Of a stretch of 64,000 nt of DNA, positions 1-9,998 are shown piece by piece. Numbering within the stretch: the stretch's first letter is position 1; each line of letters starts with the position of its first letter. A model generated the notes under the pieces. The model made no database searches, had not been told where the DNA came from, and worked only from the letters and a program-made list of their open reading frames with translations. The DNA is taken from the NCBI GenBank assembly GCA_017621815.1, contig JAGASK010000043.1, positions 62,001-126,000 of the forward strand. Reading direction: 5' to 3'. The position numbers and the translations under genes are program-made. This stretch comes from Lachnospiraceae bacterium (GTDB lineage Bacteria; Bacillota; Clostridia; Lachnospirales; Lachnospiraceae).

Positions 1-1782
1 ATGCTGCTTCTGGCAGAAGCAGAGCCGGTTTATCGTATGGCATCCGGCCGGACAGAAGGTGCACGGGTCTGGGAAGAGGGATGGTATATAGTCACAGATA
101 CCGGTAAAGAATTTTGCAGGCTGCCCTATGAGACTGATGCCGGGAAGGGGCAGAAACTGATATTGGAGCATGAAATAACCGGGGAAGAATGGAATAAATG
201 GTTTGTCATCCATATTGTGAATGAGTTCTATACAGTTTATGCGGATGATACGCTGCTCTTTGAGCAGGAAACAGCTTATTCGCCCAAGTATGGCGTGGTG
301 CCTGCCGGAGGCCGGCATTATATGCAGATACCGGAAGGTACTAAGATACTGCGTATGGAGGTATCTACTCCGTACATGAACAGCATTCTCAGATACAACA
401 ATATCATGATTGGGGACAGTGAAGGGGCATTGGTACGCGTGTATTATAATGTGTACCAGTATCATTTTGTGATAGACGTGCTGCTGATTGTAACAGGAAT
501 CATTGGTATTTTGTGTGGATTATACCTGTATCTGTTGAAGGAACAGGATAATCTCTTTTTAAAATCAGGCTTTCTGATGGTAGCAGTAGGGGCCTGGCTG
601 CGGGTTGGAACCAGTAATGTTGAGTTTAGCCTGCTGCAGTATCCGGTACAAAGACAGGCATCCTATGCGACCTTTTTGCTGATATCCATTGCAATGTGCG
701 GATTAACCAAATATTATTTTCAGGATGATTACCGGAAATACCGTATCCTGCAGTTTCTATGTCTGGCACAGATGGTCCTGTATTATGGATTGTATTTTAT
801 GGGAATCTTTGAACTGCCGGAAATGATCCCTGCGGTGCATGTGACCTGGGTGGTGCTGGCAGCAAACATCCTGTATGATAACTTCAAATTGATGAAAGCA
901 GAAACCAGGGTGAAGAAATATATCCGTCTGTCTGCTATCATGTTTGTCATCTTGTTCGGCTGTATTGAGTTATTTGTCTATTATTGCAGGCTTAACAGCA
1001 TGAATAAAGGCCTTTGGCTGCGGCTTGGTATTATCCTGTGGGTTGTACTGTCTGCGGCAGAGTATCTTCATGACCGCCGGCGCAGGCGGATTGTTTTGCT
1101 GGAGCAACAGGCCATGCAGAAAGAATTGCAGCTTCAGGTGACATTAAGCCAGTTACAGCCTCACTTTCTTTTCAATGCATTAGGAGCTATCCGCATAATG
1201 ATATATACTGATGCAGAAACGGCATATGATATGCTGTATGATTTTTCGGGATTCCTGAGAGCATGCATCAATAATCTGCGTAACTCCAATATGATTTCTT
1301 TTAGCAAAGAATTGAAGCAGATTAAGAATTATCTGAATATAGAGAAGAAACGATTTAATGAAAGAATACAGGTCGTTTATGAAATTGAGACGGAAGAGTT
1401 TGATATTCCGCCCCTGACGGTGGAACCGCTTGTAGTTAATGCGGTGTATCATGGACTGCGTAAAGGTAAGGATGGAGGAACAGTCACCCTGCGGACGTAT
1501 CGGGAGGAGAAGTATGTTGTTGTCCAGGTGATAGACGACGGTGTAGGTTTTGATACAAAGGCGTGGGAAAGAGAACACCCAATCCGTGAGCAGGATGAAC
1601 TTAGCGGCGCATCTTATATGGGGTTGGAAAATATACGAAGCAGGCTTATAGCTCAGGCGGGAGCAGAAATGCTCATGGACAGCAGCCCTGAGACAGGTAC
1701 GGTGATAACCATTCGCATTCCTACCCGGGCGGAGGAACGCAAAGAGGAGACATTTATAGATGAGAACGATTATAGTAGATGA
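1..1782 (+). CDS. LytS/YehU-type sensor histidine kinase, probably 5'-partial
   Basis: Membrane sensor kinase that would phosphorylate the regulator encoded just downstream. The window opens inside what looks like the hydrophobic part of a signal peptide (MLLLAEAE), so the true start is probably upstream. Residues 20-150 look extracellular. Residues 155-355 contain about seven hydrophobic segments, resembling 7TMR-DISM proteins. The His_kinase box QLQPHFLFNALGAI lies near residue 387, with an ATPase domain after it (IDDGVGFD near 511, YMGLENIRSRL near 539). The N-box reads VEPLVVNAVYHG, so the Glu usual before the Asn is Val. The gene overlaps the regulator gene by 23 bp, which implies translational coupling. 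Confidence 0.9.
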   Translation: MLLLAEAEPVYRMASGRTEGARVWEEGWYIVTDTGKEFCRLPYETDAGKGQKLILEHEITGEEWNKWFVIHIVNEFYTVYADDTLLFEQETAYSPKYGVVPAGGRHYMQIPEGTKILRMEVSTPYMNSILRYNNIMIGDSEGALVRVYYNVYQYHFVIDVLLIVTGIIGILCGLYLYLLKEQDNLFLKSGFLMVAVGAWLRVGTSNVEFSLLQYPVQRQASYATFLLISIAMCGLTKYYFQDDYRKYRILQFLCLAQMVLYYGLYFMGIFELPEMIPAVHVTWVVLAANILYDNFKLMKAETRVKKYIRLSAIMFVILFGCIELFVYYCRLNSMNKGLWLRLGIILWVVLSAAEYLHDRRRRRIVLLEQQAMQKELQLQVTLSQLQPHFLFNALGAIRIMIYTDAETAYDMLYDFSGFLRACINNLRNSNMISFSKELKQIKNYLNIEKKRFNERIQVVYEIETEEFDIPPLTVEPLVVNAVYHGLRKGKDGGTVTLRTYREEKYVVVQVIDDGVGFDTKAWEREHPIREQDELSGASYMGLENIRSRLIAQAGAEMLMDSSPETGTVITIRIPTRAEERKEETFIDENDYSR

Positions 1783-2572
1783 TGAACAATGGGCATTGAC
1801 GCAGCTGCAGGAGGAATTGAAAGATTTTGGTCAGATAGAAATTGTGGGATGCTTCGAGGACCCGAGACAGGCACTAGAATATGCCCGGACGAATCCGGTG
1901 GATTTTGCGCTTTTAGATATCGAAATGCCTTTTCTGGATGGGATGAAGCTTGGCGGCATGTTGAAAGAACTGCACGAAGGGATGGTATTGATCTATCTGA
2001 CGGGTTATGATGAGTATGTTAAAGAAGCAATTCTGGAAGTAAAGGCAGATTACTATCTGTTGAAACCGTTTAATCATCAGGACATAGAGGAAGTGGTAAT
2101 CCGTGCGCTTTCCCTGGGAGAAGTCCGTTTGAAGAAGGAAGTGCGGATTACAGTTTATGGAGGCTTTGAGGTATATATCCGCGGAGAACTGATACATTTT
2201 GTTAATAAGAAGGCAAAAGAACTTCTGGCGCTGTGTGTGCATATGGGCGGTAAACATGTGTCACTGGAGCGGGCGGTAGATACATTGTGGGAAGACCACC
2301 CTTTTGACAACAGTGTAAAAAGTCTTTACCGCAAGTCGGTCATTTATTTGAATACTGTGTTCCGGGATCATGGTATTTCTAATGTATTTGAGAATGGCAG
2401 AGGCTACTGCTGTATTCACAGAGAAAATGTAGAGTGTGATTATTTTGATTATCTTGAGGGTAAGCATAAACCGAAAAATGCCGGTCCTGACAACTGCTAT
2501 CTGCAGGAGTACTCATGGGCTTATGGTATGGACAGCATTGATTCAGAATATTACAAGAAGGACTTCCAATGA
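1760..2572 (+). CDS. Response regulator with SARP/BTAD-like DNA-binding domain
   Basis: Two-component response regulator of 270 residues. The receiver domain (1-118) has the acidic pair in VDDEQ, the phospho-acceptor Asp53 in LLDIEMP and the conserved Lys in LLKPF. Residues 127-235 look like a SARP-type winged helix (VYGGFEVYIRGE, KKAKELLALCV, VDTLWED, then a Tyr/Arg-rich recognition region). This is a fold known from Streptomyces antibiotic regulators and from some clostridial response regulators. SARP domains bind direct repeats spaced 11 bp apart next to the -10 box, and such arrays lie upstream of three nearby genes. The partner kinase gene overlaps its 5' end. Confidence 0.85.
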   Translation: MRTIIVDDEQWALTQLQEELKDFGQIEIVGCFEDPRQALEYARTNPVDFALLDIEMPFLDGMKLGGMLKELHEGMVLIYLTGYDEYVKEAILEVKADYYLLKPFNHQDIEEVVIRALSLGEVRLKKEVRITVYGGFEVYIRGELIHFVNKKAKELLALCVHMGGKHVSLERAVDTLWEDHPFDNSVKSLYRKSVIYLNTVFRDHGISNVFENGRGYCCIHRENVECDYFDYLEGKHKPKNAGPDNCYLQEYSWAYGMDSIDSEYYKKDFQ

Positions 2573-2587
2573 CGGAAGTCTTTTTTT
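2558..2587 (+). terminator. Intrinsic terminator of the kinase/regulator operon
   Basis: A 7-bp stem (GACTTCC at 2561-2567 with GGAAGTC at 2574-2580) is followed by seven T. The hairpin overlaps the stop codon of the response-regulator gene. Confidence 0.85.
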
Positions 2588-2593
2588 ATGCAT

Positions 2594-2630
2594 GATAATA
2601 GAAAGTTCGCAAAGTATGCTTTCTATTGTT
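2594..2630. repeat. Dispersed palindromic element, single copy
   Basis: GATAATAGAAAG pairs with CTTTCTATTGTT across a 13-base loop, allowing two G-T pairs. It belongs to the same family as the four-copy array at 18577-18736. Its loop shares TTCGCAAAGT with the half copy at 9941-9960. Confidence 0.7.
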
Positions 2631-2720
2631 GTGTATATCTGGCAAGCGAATTGTGCGTAAAAATACAAAAAATGGTAAAATCGCCGAAATTGTATAAAAA
2701 TTTCCCAAAATGCCGGAAAA

Positions 2721-2753
2721 GTTGCGCTTGAGTAGCACTTTAAATGCTATGCT
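2721..2753 (+). promoter_or_regulatory. Activator-type promoter of the giant adhesin gene: 11-bp direct repeats plus -10
   Basis: GTTGC at 2721, GTAGC at 2732 and AATGC at 2743 are spaced exactly 11 bp apart. The -10-like TATGCT lies at 2748-2753 and there is no good -35 box. The block matches the one upstream of the chemoreceptor gene (10944-10976) at about 25 of 36 positions. This layout suits a SARP-type activator replacing the -35 contact; the regulator identity is inferred. Confidence 0.6.
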
Positions 2754-2784
2754 GTTTACAATTTGAAAATGAAGGAGAGGCAAT

Positions 2785-5700
2785 ATGAATATAAGGGAGA
2801 CTAAAAAAAGAATCTTGAGTTTACTGCTGGCGCTTGCGTTGTGTGCGGGCACATGGGCAGGTGATTTTCAAACGGTTATGGCGACTGAAAACATGGCGGC
2901 GACGCAGGAGGAGCAGAACAGTACCGGCAGTGATGCCGACAGCAGCATCACCAACAGTACTGACATAGGTAGCAACGGCGATACTACGAGCGGTACCAAT
3001 AGCAGCACCGACAGCGATATCGACAGCAGTTCCGGTGCTGAAAATATAATTAATGGCACAGCCATAACGAAGACAGAGGAAAGCGGAACGGAAACCATAA
3101 TTGTAACGGGAGATAATGGAACCGGAAATAACGGTATTGGAACCGATACAGGGACACAAGCCGTGTCCGGCAGCGGAGACAATATTGATGATGACGATAC
3201 CGGTGAAGAAGAAACCACGCTGACAGACGAGGACATTGAGAAGAACAGCATAGCTATTTATGATGCTCTGTATGGTGAGATAGAAGGGAACTTCAATGAG
3301 GAATGTGGAAAACTGTATAACTCTATTGCGTCAGAATATGGTCTGAACGATGAGGACAACGGGGAGATTACGGATGAACTGTATGCACAGTTTTATGCTA
3401 AGTTCTATGAATCGGCATGCACATTGTTAGACAAAGTGGTGACAGAGAAATTGAACACTGCCAGTGAGCAGGAAGCGTATGCTGATTTACAGAATGAGGC
3501 AGTATATAAAAAAGTATATGACAGTATCCATGATAAGTTGTATGAGGAATATGTTGCGGGACTGAAAGAGATGGGGATAACTACTACTGATGATGATGCG
3601 TTGGACAGTAGTCCCAAAGAATTGACTGGGGAGGCTTTGAAGAGCGAAGTAGAGGTGACCTCGCTTACTGTTGGTGGTGAGACTGTTTACGCCGGAGACA
3701 CCATTAATCTTTCTAGTTATAACGTTAATGATAAGCCGGAATTTAGTGTAATGATGAATTTCGCATTATTGCAGGGTGTAGGCGTAGATGGGGAGGATAA
3801 TTACACAAATATTCAGGAGCGTAAAATAAAATGCGGCGACTACTATATCATTGAAGTACCGAAAGGTTTACTTGTAAAAAGTCTGCCAGGTTCGGGAAAT
3901 TTGACATTTACACTTGGTCAAGAATACATAGTTGCGACTGCCAAACTTGTGAATGAAAATGGTTTGGATATAGATGCGGGTAGTAATGCCAGGTATATTA
4001 AGATAACTTTCACAGACGCGGTTGAATATAGTAATGACAATGAGGACCTGTATGACGTATCATACGGTCTGCAGATGATAATGACGCTTGACGCAGATAA
4101 TTTACCGAATGATGGCGATGATAACATATCTTGGGAACCAATAGTAGGTGATATATTTAATATCAAATTACCGCAGGCGCTTCCAGAGGGCCCGGATGCT
4201 TTGGTGAAAAAGGGTGAATATGATTCTAGGACCAATCAAATTACATGGACGATTACTGTAGGACAGGAGAGCACCAGCGGAATCAAGTTGGACGGATATA
4301 CGCTTGAAGATACCATGGATATGGCTTATCAGACTTTTAAATCAGCAAAGTTTGAGAGCAAAGACATAACCGAGAGCACTGAGGAGGGAACCTTAAGTTT
4401 AACTGCTGCTGATTCGTCAAGTTTAAACGAAAAAATCTATAAGTATACATTACCGACTGGTGCGACAACACCTGCGACATTAACCATTGTAACAGAAGTG
4501 ACAGATGAGCTGACGAAGGCGTTACTGGCAAAACCCGCGGAAGGCGCATCCAGAATAGATGTTGTGAATAAGGTCAATTTGAATGGCTCTGACGGAAATC
4601 TGTTGAAGGATACGGAAGACACGGTATACTTTAACTACAAGAAACCTATCACCAAAGAGGGTAAGCAGATATCAGCGGATTTGATAGAATGGACTTTGAA
4701 GATCAATCCGGAGGGGGCTAATATATATGGTGCCACGGTCAAAGATGAATTAGCATCCTATTTAAAAATAAAGGGTGATATTAAAATAGGAGGCACTTCG
4801 TATTCTTCAGTGGACGGGAGTGTAACAGAAGGATCTGAGATAGAGGGCATAACCTGCAGCTATGATAGTAACAGTGATAATACTTTGACAATAAACTTTA
4901 CAGATGGCAGTGGAGCACTTGCAGGTAAGAGCTATACGGTTACTTTCTATACGGCCATTGATTTGGGGCAGGATTATAATGATGCAATCAAGGAGATTAA
5001 AAATGATGCAGAGATAGTTTGTCGTTTTCCGAATATGAGTGAAGGAACTTATAAGAGTAGTGATTATGGAGACGGTATTGTAGGAGTTAGCGCAAACCAG
5101 AACATGATCATCAAATCTGCTTCTAAAGTAGATCTTAAGACCGGAAATATCACATGGACGATTAAACCGTCTACCGCACAAGGCTCATTTGGTACGGCTG
5201 TGATTACTGATGAGATTCCTGATACGACTTCTGAAGGTTCCAATAAACAGACCTATGTGGATGACAGTGTTAAGGTGGTTTATACCGATACCAATGCAGC
5301 TGTTGATAGCGGTAAGTATGATGTAAAATTTAAAGACTCAACACTAACCATTACGTTGTACGGGAAAGACACCAGTAACTCGGGTAAGGATAATGGACTT
5401 GAACCAGAAGAGTTAAATACTGTTGAGATTACGTATCAAACCCATGCGGACGATCTGGGAACCTTTGTTAATTCTTATGGTGTAGCGCAAAATCAGACAT
5501 ATAAAAACACAGCGGAGTTGCGTGTTGACGGTGCGGCGGCAGTATCAGATACAGCTACAACCTACGTCATAGACAGTATGCTCTCGAAAAACGCCTCTAC
5601 TTATTATAAAGAGTCAGATGACAGTGATTGGCGCGGTTATAAATATACATTAACGGTTAACAATAATAAAATGGTAGTTAATAAGGCTGGTGCCGAAAAG

Positions 5701-8700
5701 GAATTGTTGATAGAGTTAAGAGACTATTTGAATAATCTTGCGCTTACTTATTATGACAAGAATGGCAATCCAATAGATGATACCTCTTTAGCAAGAAAAG
5801 CTAAACTACAGCTGGATATAAGTAAACTTGCGATTACAATCGAAGATGCTGAATATAATAGCTCTACATATACCGGAAATGAAGCAGCGAAGTATTATTC
5901 GTATTCAGGTGCGGATGCTGAGAATGGTACATTAGGAACACTGACAACGACCGGTGACTTTTCCGGTGAAGTAGCACAAGGTAAGAAAGCGACGATTGAG
6001 TTATATGTGCAGATTACCAATGCCGATGAACTATTTAACCAGGGCATCATAGTAAAGGCAAAAAATAGTGCAGAATTATCAGTAACAACCGATGAAAGAA
6101 CAGCTGTTTTTGAAGCTGATGCAACGGGCAGCACGAGCGCAAACAGCACCAGTAGTGATAAAATGATTACGAAAACATCTTCAGGCGGTGTAACTGATAA
6201 CCACGATGGAACATTTTCTTCGGAGTGGAAGGTAGTAATCAATCCATGGAGCGCTAAGCTTGGTGATGTCACGATCACAGACATGATTCTGGCGGAAAAC
6301 TTAGAGAGTGTTGCCTTTGATGCAGATAGTGTGACATTACAGTATGCAACGCATGACACAAGCGGTGAGATATCACCCGGCGATACGGTGCCGACAAGTG
6401 CTTATACGAAGACGATTGCAGAAGATACAGACGGCAATCTTGTGTTGACAGTTACTATTCCTGACTGTGCGGATGCCTATTATTTAACATATAGGACAGA
6501 CTTTTTCAGTAACATTGCGGGGAACAGTTATAAGAACGATGCAACATTGAAATTTAATAAGGATGAGTACACTGCCTCTGCTACGGTTTCACTTGCCAAT
6601 GCTAGCTGGGCGACAGGCACGATGCGTGATTCAGTTACAGTGATCAAACAAGATGCGGATGCAATCGGAAGTAATAAGGTGATTGAAGGCGCAACATTTG
6701 CATTGTACAAGAACGGCATTAAGCTGCGGGAGCAGACTACCAAATCGGATGGTAAGGCCACTTTTCGAAGTTTGAGCTTCAATACAGAATATGAGATAAG
6801 AGAAACGGCACCTGCGCCGGGCTATGAGAAAAACAGTACCTCTTGGAGTTTTAAGACCGGATCAACTAAGAGTGACGAGGATAGAATAAGACTGGCACAG
6901 GAACATACCTTTGAGAACAACCGTACCACCGGTACCGTATCATTCACAAAAGTAGACAACAATGACTCGACGAAAGGCCTGGGCGGCGCAAAGTTTTTAC
7001 TGTACTATACAGAAGACGGTGTAACCAAACTTGTCAGGACGCAGAGCTCGGGAAGCAATACTGACGGTTCCTACAAATTCCTGGAGTTCGTGAATGCGGC
7101 TTCAGGCGATAATGCGCTGGCAACAGACGCTGAAAACGCAGGCGGCGTACTGGTATCCGCCGGGAGCGGCACTGTAGGCAATATAGAAGTGACCGGTCTT
7201 CCATGGGGTGAGGGCACTTATTACTTTATAGAGACAGAGGGACCGAACGGCTATAAAGCTGACTCCACGAAGCATTATGAATTTACCATGAGGAGGCCAT
7301 CCTCTGTGGACAAGCCTGACCCTGAGTATGGGGCGAATTTTGCGGTGACTGACGCGAAAGGAAATATTATTAGTGATATCACAGATGCTATCAGCAAAGA
7401 TGCAAGATACATTATTTTTAACAGCAAATATAAATTTAAGCTGATCAAACAGGACGAGAGCGGAAATCCGATTGCAGGTGTTGAATTCGGACTGTATAGT
7501 GATGAATCGTGTACAAAACTTGTTCCGCTTAAGGAAAATCCATTCAGCACTGATGAGAACGGTACGGTGCTCATTGATGATAGCGCAATAGAATTAAGCA
7601 GTGCTGATAATCCGACCTGCTATTATCTGAAGGAAATCAGTGCACCGGCAGATTACAAGGTCAGTCCGGATGTGGTACAGTTTTATATTGACAGTACTAC
7701 CAAAAAAGTGGTAGTGCTTAATAAAAATAAAATTAAGGACTATGACATATCAAAAGCAGAGAATGAGAATACCTTTACGCTGAAGGACGGTGTAATTCAG
7801 GGTTCCATAGCCCTGTATAAGACGGACGATAAAGGTAAAGGTATCCAAGGCGTTAAGTTTAATCTGTATAAGCTGGCGGATACTGCGGTGACGAAAGCAT
7901 CCGGCAGTGCTTCCTATAGTTTGTCGGGCAAGTTGGCTGCACTCATGTACAGCTCAGAAGCCAAACTGATTGTGAATAATCTGACGACAGATGCGGATGG
8001 ATACTGGTACAGCAGAGAATGTACGAAGACATATACTGATTTTGCCGGTTCTGAAAGAACGGTTTCAGACGGTTTGACAGGCGGCTGGTATTGTTTCTTT
8101 GAGACGGAAGCCGTCGGCAATGTGATTAAAAGTGATGAGGCGTATCTGTTCTGTATCGGGGAAGATGCGGACGGTAATATAACGATAACGGATGCGGAAG
8201 GCAATTCTTTATTGAAAGGCGCAATAGATATTAATGCAGACGGCAGATATGATATCATCAACACCAGAATCACGGCATACCTTCGCAAAGAGGGTGTCGA
8301 CAAAGCGGGCACCAGTACCGAATTGCTGACAGACCCGGGGAAGCAGCTGACTTTGACGCTTTATGAGAAGCAGAACGGTGAATGGATTAAAGTAACCGAT
8401 TTTAAGCCGGGCAATGTGCCGGTAACTGATAAGTCGCTGGCACCTTATGATGGATACAGTAATGATATCAGTCAGTATTTAAAAACCGGCAAAGAGTATA
8501 AGATTGTAGAAACAAAGCCCCATTCTTCTCTGACATATATGAAGGCCGACGATTACTATTTTAAAGTAGATGCATCGGGAGATTTGTACCCGATGACCTT
8601 ACAGGAGAACGGCAGCTTTAAGGTCGAAAGCAAGCTTGAACCTGCAGTGATTGTTATGCAGGATGTGGAAGCGACTATGGCGATTTGGAATCATTACACG

Positions 8701-9831
8701 CATGCAGGCATATTTGTATGTAACCTTGTGGACAGCCGGGGGCGGAAGATAGTTGCAGACCAGACTTTGACCAGCTATAACGAGAATTCTGCACATGATA
8801 TAACAGTGGACGGTATAGACAGCACACCCGGTGGTTCAACAGCATCTCTGTATATGCTTCAAAGAGGAGTGGAATATACATTAACCAGTACCTATTATCT
8901 GACGAAGGATGACTATCAGAATAATAGAAACGGCTATACAACAACCACTGTGGTAACGTGTGATGAATACGGACAGCTGGTACTGGCTGACGGAAGGGAA
9001 CTGACGGACAACACATTCCATATCTATGGCGCAACACAAATAGTTGTCAGGAAGGTGGCTGCTGACGGTGTTCTTGAAGGTTACGAGATTCCGGGAGCCT
9101 CATTAACGCTGCTGCAGGGCGGTATACAGGCTCCGGCAGTGGAATATAATGGTTCTGCTGTTGAATGGAGTTGGAAAACCGACGGATATAAGCCTGTTGC
9201 GGGTAATACGAATGCTTCGGGAACTTCGTTTACAGGTACTGACGGTAAGACTTATGTATATGAAAAACCTGATGGCAACCTGAATGCAAGGGCAGGTTAT
9301 GTGGCAGGGTTCTCAGGAGCGACCGTCTTCACCCTGAGGGAGACTGAGGCTCCGTCCGGATATAAGAGAGCTGCAGATATTGAATTTTCTTTTGATGACA
9401 GCGGCAATATTGAAATCTTAAGCGGTGCAGAAAATGCCCAGGCCACTGTTGATGATAAGGGTACTGTGACTATAACCATGAAAGATGAAGAGGGTTCTGA
9501 TGAAGGCTCTGATGAGACTCCTGATGAGGGTCCTGGCGGAACTTCCAATGGGACTTCTGATGAAACTTCCGATAAGAGTAACAATGATAGTGAAGCAGCC
9601 GCCGAAACCGGCAGCAGTGCCGATGGCAGCAGCGCCGGTTCGTATACCGCATCTTCTGCGGTACAGCCGGAAGCAGCAGAAACCGATGCAGGTGAGCAGG
9701 TTAAGGACGGAGGACGCAATGTAAAGACGGAGGACAAAACCCCGATTGAACTTTACATGATTTTGTCAGTTGCGGTATTAGGTGCCTTTGTAATCCTGAC
9801 ATTGATACTTAAGAAAAAGAAATCGAAATAA
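2785..9831 (+). CDS. Giant sortase-anchored surface protein with Cna/SpaA-type domains
   Basis: Secreted adhesin-like wall protein of 2348 residues. The signal peptide is about residues 1-33. A Ser/Thr/Asn/Asp-rich low-complexity stretch follows to about 155, then a Tyr-rich helical part to about 270. Several large beta domains (about 290-1280) repeat the pattern GNITWTI...VITDEI, as in collagen-binding adhesins. At least five SpaA/Cna-B prealbumin-like repeats follow (near 1283, 1381, 1550, 1672 and 2085), with GATFALYK-type strands and ETEAPSGY-type ends whose Glu could support Lys-Asn isopeptide bonds. An acidic Ser/Thr-rich linker leads to the C-terminal NVKTEDKTPIELY, one membrane segment and KKKKSK. 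There is no LPXTG; NVKTE fits a class B-like sorting motif. A strong SD (AAGGAGAGG) sets the start. The sortase gene follows. Confidence 0.92.
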   Translation: MNIRETKKRILSLLLALALCAGTWAGDFQTVMATENMAATQEEQNSTGSDADSSITNSTDIGSNGDTTSGTNSSTDSDIDSSSGAENIINGTAITKTEESGTETIIVTGDNGTGNNGIGTDTGTQAVSGSGDNIDDDDTGEEETTLTDEDIEKNSIAIYDALYGEIEGNFNEECGKLYNSIASEYGLNDEDNGEITDELYAQFYAKFYESACTLLDKVVTEKLNTASEQEAYADLQNEAVYKKVYDSIHDKLYEEYVAGLKEMGITTTDDDALDSSPKELTGEALKSEVEVTSLTVGGETVYAGDTINLSSYNVNDKPEFSVMMNFALLQGVGVDGEDNYTNIQERKIKCGDYYIIEVPKGLLVKSLPGSGNLTFTLGQEYIVATAKLVNENGLDIDAGSNARYIKITFTDAVEYSNDNEDLYDVSYGLQMIMTLDADNLPNDGDDNISWEPIVGDIFNIKLPQALPEGPDALVKKGEYDSRTNQITWTITVGQESTSGIKLDGYTLEDTMDMAYQTFKSAKFESKDITESTEEGTLSLTAADSSSLNEKIYKYTLPTGATTPATLTIVTEVTDELTKALLAKPAEGASRIDVVNKVNLNGSDGNLLKDTEDTVYFNYKKPITKEGKQISADLIEWTLKINPEGANIYGATVKDELASYLKIKGDIKIGGTSYSSVDGSVTEGSEIEGITCSYDSNSDNTLTINFTDGSGALAGKSYTVTFYTAIDLGQDYNDAIKEIKNDAEIVCRFPNMSEGTYKSSDYGDGIVGVSANQNMIIKSASKVDLKTGNITWTIKPSTAQGSFGTAVITDEIPDTTSEGSNKQTYVDDSVKVVYTDTNAAVDSGKYDVKFKDSTLTITLYGKDTSNSGKDNGLEPEELNTVEITYQTHADDLGTFVNSYGVAQNQTYKNTAELRVDGAAAVSDTATTYVIDSMLSKNASTYYKESDDSDWRGYKYTLTVNNNKMVVNKAGAEKELLIELRDYLNNLALTYYDKNGNPIDDTSLARKAKLQLDISKLAITIEDAEYNSSTYTGNEAAKYYSYSGADAENGTLGTLTTTGDFSGEVAQGKKATIELYVQITNADELFNQGIIVKAKNSAELSVTTDERTAVFEADATGSTSANSTSSDKMITKTSSGGVTDNHDGTFSSEWKVVINPWSAKLGDVTITDMILAENLESVAFDADSVTLQYATHDTSGEISPGDTVPTSAYTKTIAEDTDGNLVLTVTIPDCADAYYLTYRTDFFSNIAGNSYKNDATLKFNKDEYTASATVSLANASWATGTMRDSVTVIKQDADAIGSNKVIEGATFALYKNGIKLREQTTKSDGKATFRSLSFNTEYEIRETAPAPGYEKNSTSWSFKTGSTKSDEDRIRLAQEHTFENNRTTGTVSFTKVDNNDSTKGLGGAKFLLYYTEDGVTKLVRTQSSGSNTDGSYKFLEFVNAASGDNALATDAENAGGVLVSAGSGTVGNIEVTGLPWGEGTYYFIETEGPNGYKADSTKHYEFTMRRPSSVDKPDPEYGANFAVTDAKGNIISDITDAISKDARYIIFNSKYKFKLIKQDESGNPIAGVEFGLYSDESCTKLVPLKENPFSTDENGTVLIDDSAIELSSADNPTCYYLKEISAPADYKVSPDVVQFYIDSTTKKVVVLNKNKIKDYDISKAENENTFTLKDGVIQGSIALYKTDDKGKGIQGVKFNLYKLADTAVTKASGSASYSLSGKLAALMYSSEAKLIVNNLTTDADGYWYSRECTKTYTDFAGSERTVSDGLTGGWYCFFETEAVGNVIKSDEAYLFCIGEDADGNITITDAEGNSLLKGAIDINADGRYDIINTRITAYLRKEGVDKAGTSTELLTDPGKQLTLTLYEKQNGEWIKVTDFKPGNVPVTDKSLAPYDGYSNDISQYLKTGKEYKIVETKPHSSLTYMKADDYYFKVDASGDLYPMTLQENGSFKVESKLEPAVIVMQDVEATMAIWNHYTHAGIFVCNLVDSRGRKIVADQTLTSYNENSAHDITVDGIDSTPGGSTASLYMLQRGVEYTLTSTYYLTKDDYQNNRNGYTTTTVVTCDEYGQLVLADGRELTDNTFHIYGATQIVVRKVAADGVLEGYEIPGASLTLLQGGIQAPAVEYNGSAVEWSWKTDGYKPVAGNTNASGTSFTGTDGKTYVYEKPDGNLNARAGYVAGFSGATVFTLRETEAPSGYKRAADIEFSFDDSGNIEILSGAENAQATVDDKGTVTITMKDEEGSDEGSDETPDEGPGGTSNGTSDETSDKSNNDSEAAAETGSSADGSSAGSYTASSAVQPEAAETDAGEQVKDGGRNVKTEDKTPIELYMILSVAVLGAFVILTLILKKKKSK

Positions 9832-9882
9832 ACAGCAACAGGTAAAAAATTGCAGTGTATTATTTTGCAGTCATAAGAAGTA

Positions 9883-9935
9883 AAGGAAGCCGCAGGAGCA
9901 ATGATATGTTCTTTGTTCTTGCGGTCTCCTTGATT
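9883..9935 (+). terminator. Imperfect terminator or attenuator between adhesin and sortase genes
   Basis: AAGGAAGCCGCAGGA (9883-9897) can pair imperfectly with TCTTGCGGTCTCCTT (9917-9931). The T tract after it is short (TTGATTT). It could reduce read-through so that less sortase than adhesin is made. Confidence 0.45.
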
Positions 9936-9940
9936 TATGG

Positions 9941-9960
9941 CAATAGAAAGTTCGCAAAGT
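9941..9960. repeat. Half copy of the dispersed palindromic element
   Basis: CAATAGAAAGTTCGCAAAGT matches the left arm and loop of the element at 2594-2630 over 19 bases. The right arm is absent. It lies just before the sortase start. Confidence 0.55.
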
Positions 9961-9998
9961 TAATTGATAAGCTGACTCATTTGAGGATAGAGAACATC

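Noticed and set aside
9297-9737. Long - strand open frame opposite the adhesin C-terminus
   Set aside because: Its Ser/Val/Pro-rich translation is the mirror of the low-complexity linker; no SD and wrong codon bias.
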